Positions 60,761 through 64,000 of a stretch of 64,000 bases of DNA are shown piece after piece. A model generated the notes under the pieces. That model searched no databases. It was not told the DNA's origin and saw nothing but the letters and a program-made list of their open reading frames with translations. Within the stretch, counting starts at the first letter, position 1, and each line of letters begins with the position of its first letter. Location of the stretch: positions 1,612,001-1,676,000 of the forward strand of contig JADJQX010000001.1 of NCBI GenBank assembly GCA_016712525.1, read 5' to 3'. Both the position numbers and the translations under genes were made by a program. Source of the DNA: Myxococcales bacterium (GTDB lineage: Bacteria; Myxococcota_A; Polyangia; Polyangiales; Polyangiaceae).

Positions 60761-62928
60761 GACGGCATGACCCCTTGGCGGAGGCGCACGCTGATGGCAT
60801 GCAGCATGACGAGCTGGGTCATTCCGCGGCTCCCGGGGAGGAATCCCACGAGCCTGTCGTCGACGATGTCGTCGAGGTTCGGAATGGCCACTTGGGCGAC
60901 GACGCGGAGCTCTTCGGAGTCGAGCTTTCCGGAGACGAAGAGGGTGTCGCGCTCGAGGGTCTCGTCGGGCCGCCACTCGACGGTGAGCCCCTCGACTTGG
61001 CAGAGCATCTCGAAGAGAGAGAGGGTGTCGAGCGCGCTCGCGAGCTCGTACTCGACGGCGAAATCGTGCTCGCCCTCCGGGGTCTCCATGAGGCGCACCA
61101 CGAGATCGGCGTGGCGCTTCTGCGGCCGGATGTACTTGGCCGAGTCGGCCGCGCGGCGCTCGATCTGCTCGAGCACCTGCTCACGCGTGTACCCGCGCTT
61201 CTTCATATCGCGGGAGACCTTCCACTCGAGGCGGATCTCTTCGCGCGGCTCGACGAACACCTTGAGGTGCAAGAGGTGGCGCTGCGACGCGAGGTAGAAC
61301 GGGTGGAGGCCCACGATGGTGACGAGCTCCTTCGCTTTGAGGAGCATCGCGTCGGTGAATTTGCCCTTGTCGTGGTCGTAGTGGCGCTTACGCACGTCGG
61401 TGCCGCGCCGGAGGGAGTCGAGGGCGTCGAGCTGCGCGCGGAGCAGATTCCCGCGGGGGTCGAGGTGGGTGTACTCGCGCCACATGGCGTGGCCGCGCTC
61501 CCACCTGTGGTCGTCGTCGCCGTTGATGAGGGTCATCGTGTCGGGGAAGAGCGCGGCGAGATCGCGGCCGATCGTGTGTTTGCCGGCGCCCGAGTCGCCG
61601 CCCACGCCCACCATGAAGGTCTGATCGCGGAAGGCGTAGACGCCATTCGAGCGCACGCCCTTCCTGTACATCTCGAAGCCGCACATGGCGGTGGCCGCGA
61701 AGAGCCCCGTGAAGGCGATGCTCGCGCCGTGCGGCGAGAACACCGAGGGGAAGTGCACCATGAGGCGCGCGGCCTTGGCGGCGCCGAAGCCTTGGCCCAT
61801 GAGCGGGTCGAGCGCGTCGAGGAAGGTCGCCGGGTCCGACACGAAGAAGTAGACGAGGTACGTGACGCTGAGGAGCCACAGGGCCACCTTGCCGGTGCGC
61901 GACATGCGCGCCCCGAAGAAGGCCACGAACGGCATCGACCACACGAACCAGCCTGGCTGCGGCGGCACGAGCGCCACGAGCGCCACGTAGAGCGCGCCCA
62001 AGAACATGAGCAAGAGCTCACGGTTCACCTTGCGGTAGCTCGCGAACCGGAGGAGCGCCACGGCCACCACCCCGGGCGCGGCATAGAGCGAGACGCTCCC
62101 GAACGGCACGACCACGGTCCAGAGCTTCTTGGCCTCGGCGCTTCCGAGCACCATGGCGCGGAACGCCGGGTGGGTCATCGGGAGGGCGTAGAGGGCGGCC
62201 GCTACGAGCACGGTGATGGCGGCGAACGAGAGCACGCCGCGCCGCTGCCGATGAAGAAATACGGCCACGAACGGCACGGCGATGACGAGGTGCCCCTTCG
62301 TGGCGAGCGAGATGCCGAACACCACGGCGGCCGCGACGAGCTTCCGCTTGAATAGCAAATAGAGCGACGCGCAGAGGAGCGCCGTAGGCAGGAGATCGAG
62401 CTGCCCGTGCACGTACGTGGCATAGAAGACGATGGGCGACAGCCAATAGGCCACGAGCGCGTCGTGCGCGTGCACGCGGAGCCAGCGCATCAAGAAGAGC
62501 AGCACCGCGAGGTCGGCCAGCAAGAGCGGCACGCGCAGGAGGAGGAGCCCGAGGTGCGAGCTCGGGTCGAAGCTCGTGACGAGCGCCGGGAGCCACGACA
62601 CCGAGAGGAGGCCGAGCATCCCGGGGCCATAGGGGAAGGCGAGCGTCTCGCCGCGCTCGAAGAAGGGAGTCCACGGCTCGGCGAACTTGCCATGCACGAA
62701 CGCGTAGAGGAACGGCGCGAACCACTTCGTGGCGAAGTGGGACCCGAAGAGCATAGCCGCGAGCACCTTCGCGACGAGCCCGGCCCAAAACAGCTTGGAC
62801 GAGCGGAGAGCGCGGAGCTCGGTCTTGAGCTCGTCGATGTCGAGCTCGACTTGAGCGCGGGGCCCGTCCATCGCCGGCGGGGCCTCGCTCGAGGGCTTGA
62901 GGGGCGAGGGCCGCGCCTTGGCCGTCAT
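60757..62928 (-). CDS. GT-C-like membrane protein fused to uridine-kinase/PRK-like domain
   Basis: 723 residues from the ATG at 62928. A cytosolic helix (VELDIDELKTELRALRSSK) is followed by about ten TM helices (residues 45-420) with the layout of GT-C glycosyltransferases (loops with GETLAFPYGPGM, WLSPIVFYATYVHGQLDLLP). After a cytosolic linker, residues about 436-723 are a P-loop kinase: GVGGDSGAGKHTIG near 438, then YDHDKGKF and a phosphoribulokinase/uridine kinase pattern of charged helices (KRHADLVVRL). Membrane glycosyltransferase and small-molecule kinase activities in one chain are not a familiar combination. It probably couples phosphorylation of a sugar or nucleoside to transfer onto a lipid carrier. 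ATGA overlap with the upstream gene. Confidence 0.75.
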   Translation of the reverse strand: MTAKARPSPLKPSSEAPPAMDGPRAQVELDIDELKTELRALRSSKLFWAGLVAKVLAAMLFGSHFATKWFAPFLYAFVHGKFAEPWTPFFERGETLAFPYGPGMLGLLSVSWLPALVTSFDPSSHLGLLLLRVPLLLADLAVLLFLMRWLRVHAHDALVAYWLSPIVFYATYVHGQLDLLPTALLCASLYLLFKRKLVAAAVVFGISLATKGHLVIAVPFVAVFLHRQRRGVLSFAAITVLVAAALYALPMTHPAFRAMVLGSAEAKKLWTVVVPFGSVSLYAAPGVVAVALLRFASYRKVNRELLLMFLGALYVALVALVPPQPGWFVWSMPFVAFFGARMSRTGKVALWLLSVTYLVYFFVSDPATFLDALDPLMGQGFGAAKAARLMVHFPSVFSPHGASIAFTGLFAATAMCGFEMYRKGVRSNGVYAFRDQTFMVGVGGDSGAGKHTIGRDLAALFPDTMTLINGDDDHRWERGHAMWREYTHLDPRGNLLRAQLDALDSLRRGTDVRKRHYDHDKGKFTDAMLLKAKELVTIVGLHPFYLASQRHLLHLKVFVEPREEIRLEWKVSRDMKKRGYTREQVLEQIERRAADSAKYIRPQKRHADLVVRLMETPEGEHDFAVEYELASALDTLSLFEMLCQVEGLTVEWRPDETLERDTLFVSGKLDSEELRVVAQVAIPNLDDIVDDRLVGFLPGSRGMTQLVMLHAISVRLRQGVMPS

Positions 62929-63509
62929 GGGGCGGCCCAGAGCTCGGGTTTCTTGGTGCACACGGCGTGGTACGTGCGCCCCTCGAGGCTCGCGCGGAGG
63001 GCCTTGGCCTTCGCCTCGTCGTGGCCTTGGAGCTCGGGGCTCACGAGGCAGATCTTGAAGTGTTCCGCGATCTTGGCGAAGTCTTCGGCCGACCCGGGGA
63101 AGGCCTGGAAGCAGTCGACCCAGACCCACTCGGCCTTGCCGCGGAAGGCCATCACGGCCTCGATGGGCTCGACCTCGGAGTACCGCACGGCGAACCTGCG
63201 CTCGCCGGCCCGCGCGAGCTTCATGGCGGCGGGCACACTGCAATCGAGGAAGAAGTAGTCGCGGATGCCCGAGGCTTCGGCGAGCTCCATGACACGCGCC
63301 TCGATGCCCTCGGTCTTCACGTTGAAGATGCACGGCCGCGCGCCGATCGCGGGGAAAAACTCCTCGATCGTGGGGCCCTTCGTGAACGGATCGTGCGTGA
63401 CGAGCACGTCGTCGCCGCTCGAGCGAAGGTCGAATTCGATGCCCATCGTCGGCGGAACCGCGGAAAGGGCCTCGAGCGTGTTGATGCGGTGCTTGAACAA
63501 GCGAAGCAT
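62925..63509 (-). CDS. GDPD-like (glycerophosphodiesterase-type) protein
   Basis: 194 residues from the ATG at 63509 (an in-frame ATG at 63551 is further upstream). The TIM-barrel start KHRINTLEAL (HR.NT), then GIEFDLRSSGDDVLVTHDP gives the E-x-D and HD catalytic/metal residues of glycerophosphodiester phosphodiesterases. The family usually hydrolyses glycerophosphodiesters; many short forms sit in surface-polymer loci. First gene of the coupled operon. The divergent GT39-like gene begins 98 bp away. Confidence 0.75.
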   Translation of the reverse strand: MLRLFKHRINTLEALSAVPPTMGIEFDLRSSGDDVLVTHDPFTKGPTIEEFFPAIGARPCIFNVKTEGIEARVMELAEASGIRDYFFLDCSVPAAMKLARAGERRFAVRYSEVEPIEAVMAFRGKAEWVWVDCFQAFPGSAEDFAKIAEHFKICLVSPELQGHDEAKAKALRASLEGRTYHAVCTKKPELWAAP

Positions 63510-63607
63510 GGGAAGCGCGCGGGGTATACCGTGCGACCGGCCCCCGAGCAACGCGACCTTGGGATCATGCCTGAACGGAAGACCGGGCGTGATTGCCAGG
63601 GGCTTTC

Positions 63608-64000
63608 ATGGGTGCTACCGCCGTCGACGTGACGTCCAAGGAAGAGTCCGAACGGCCCGTCAGGATCGCGAAGCCCGAGGCCCCCTCGGGGTGGCGCGCG
63701 GCCCTGCCCGACGTGCTCCTCGGCGCTATCGCCGCCGTGGCCACCCTGCCGACGCTCCTGTACCCGTTCGGGCGAGACCAGGGGCTCTACCACTACGTCG
63801 CGCGCGAGTGGGTCCTCCGCGGGTCCGTTCCGTACAAAGACGTGCTCGACCACAAGACGCCGGGCATCTACCTGCTCCATGCGCTTTCGGTGCTCCTCTT
63901 CGGCGAGACGATGTGGGGCATTCGTGTGCTCGAGGCCCTCGGGGTGCTCGCGTTCGGCTTCGTGGCGGGCGCGCTCGTCGCCCCGCGCGGAGAGGCCCAT
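63608..64000 (+). CDS. GT39/ArnT-like membrane glycosyltransferase, 5' part
   Basis: The frame is open at the right edge; 131 residues are visible from the ATG at 63608. After a charged N-terminus, a TM helix (LLGAIAAVATLPTLLYPFG) is followed by the loop DQGLYHYVAREWVLRGSVP and DVLDHKTPGIYLLHAL, the first extracytoplasmic loop of GT39-type (PMT/ArnT-like) enzymes with the acidic catalytic Asp. These transfer sugars from polyprenyl phosphate donors. Divergent from the operon, so it may use the same carrier. Confidence 0.8.
   Translation, partial: MGATAVDVTSKEESERPVRIAKPEAPSGWRAALPDVLLGAIAAVATLPTLLYPFGRDQGLYHYVAREWVLRGSVPYKDVLDHKTPGIYLLHALSVLLFGETMWGIRVLEALGVLAFGFVAGALVAPRGEAH

Overview
The window is about 70% GC, densely packed, and looks like a myxobacterial chromosome (Myxococcota, probably Polyangiales, Sorangium/Labilithrix-like). 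That call is an inference from gene content: a PfaA-type polyunsaturated fatty acid synthase subunit, Ser/Thr kinases with HRDxSPQN loops, many short cysteine- or Gly/Pro-rich lipoproteins, PEGA/TPR/HEAT proteins and an FecR-type anti-sigma operon. No tRNA, rRNA or CRISPR array was recognised.

Layout. 0-5.6 kb: 3' part of a pfaA-like synthase with three nearly identical ACPs, closed by a strong terminator. 5.6-26.5 kb: mostly envelope and scaffold genes, namely a hybrid SecY-like/DUF2007/SecD-like membrane protein, a HEAT protein, a large TPR+HEAT secreted protein, several lipoproteins (one with a ferritin-like di-iron domain), a CAP-domain protein, a PEGA/barrel protein and a beta-propeller/YwqG fusion. 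26.7-30.9 kb: a coupled ECF sigma / FecR-PEGA-TPR anti-sigma / lipoprotein unit with an outer-membrane barrel gene upstream. 30.95-31.53 kb: a VOC-family gene split by a 172-bp terminal-inverted-repeat element with a CTAG target duplication. 32-38.5 kb: a DUF2293-like gene and a kinase cluster that includes a pseudokinase-kinase tandem protein. 38.5-41.8 kb: an intradiol-dioxygenase-like lipoprotein, a TPR membrane protein and a KamA-type radical SAM enzyme. 41.9-44.3 kb: small genes of less typical composition (SUKH/SMI1-like, EF-Tu domain III-like fragment, unknowns), resembling a cluster of orphan immunity genes. 44.6-53.4 kb: thiopurine methyltransferase, Spy/CpxP-like lipoprotein, heme A synthase, another kinase, an SGNH-hydrolase-like lipoprotein, ThrE-type exporter, GST and lipoprotein MsrA.

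53.4-56.3 kb: a REP-associated tyrosine transposase (RAYT) gene with arrays of about 17 repeats downstream and about 16 upstream. The downstream repeats carry copies of the transposase gene's own 3' end. 56.4-63.5 kb: seven minus-strand genes, each overlapping the next. In order of transcription they encode a GDPD-like protein, a GT-C-type membrane protein fused to a uridine-kinase-like domain, a HAD phosphatase, a class II aldolase, a double nucleotidyltransferase, GtrA and GT2. This looks like one uncharacterised pathway that makes and activates a small (sugar/polyol) phosphate and attaches it to a lipid or surface glycan. A divergent GT39-like glycosyltransferase runs off the right edge.

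The strongest candidates for undescribed systems are the SecY/SecD hybrid (6.7-8.8 kb), the coupled operon with its GT-C/kinase fusion (56.4-63.5 kb), the RAYT/REP region (53.4-56.3 kb) and the pseudokinase-kinase locus (35.1-38.5 kb).
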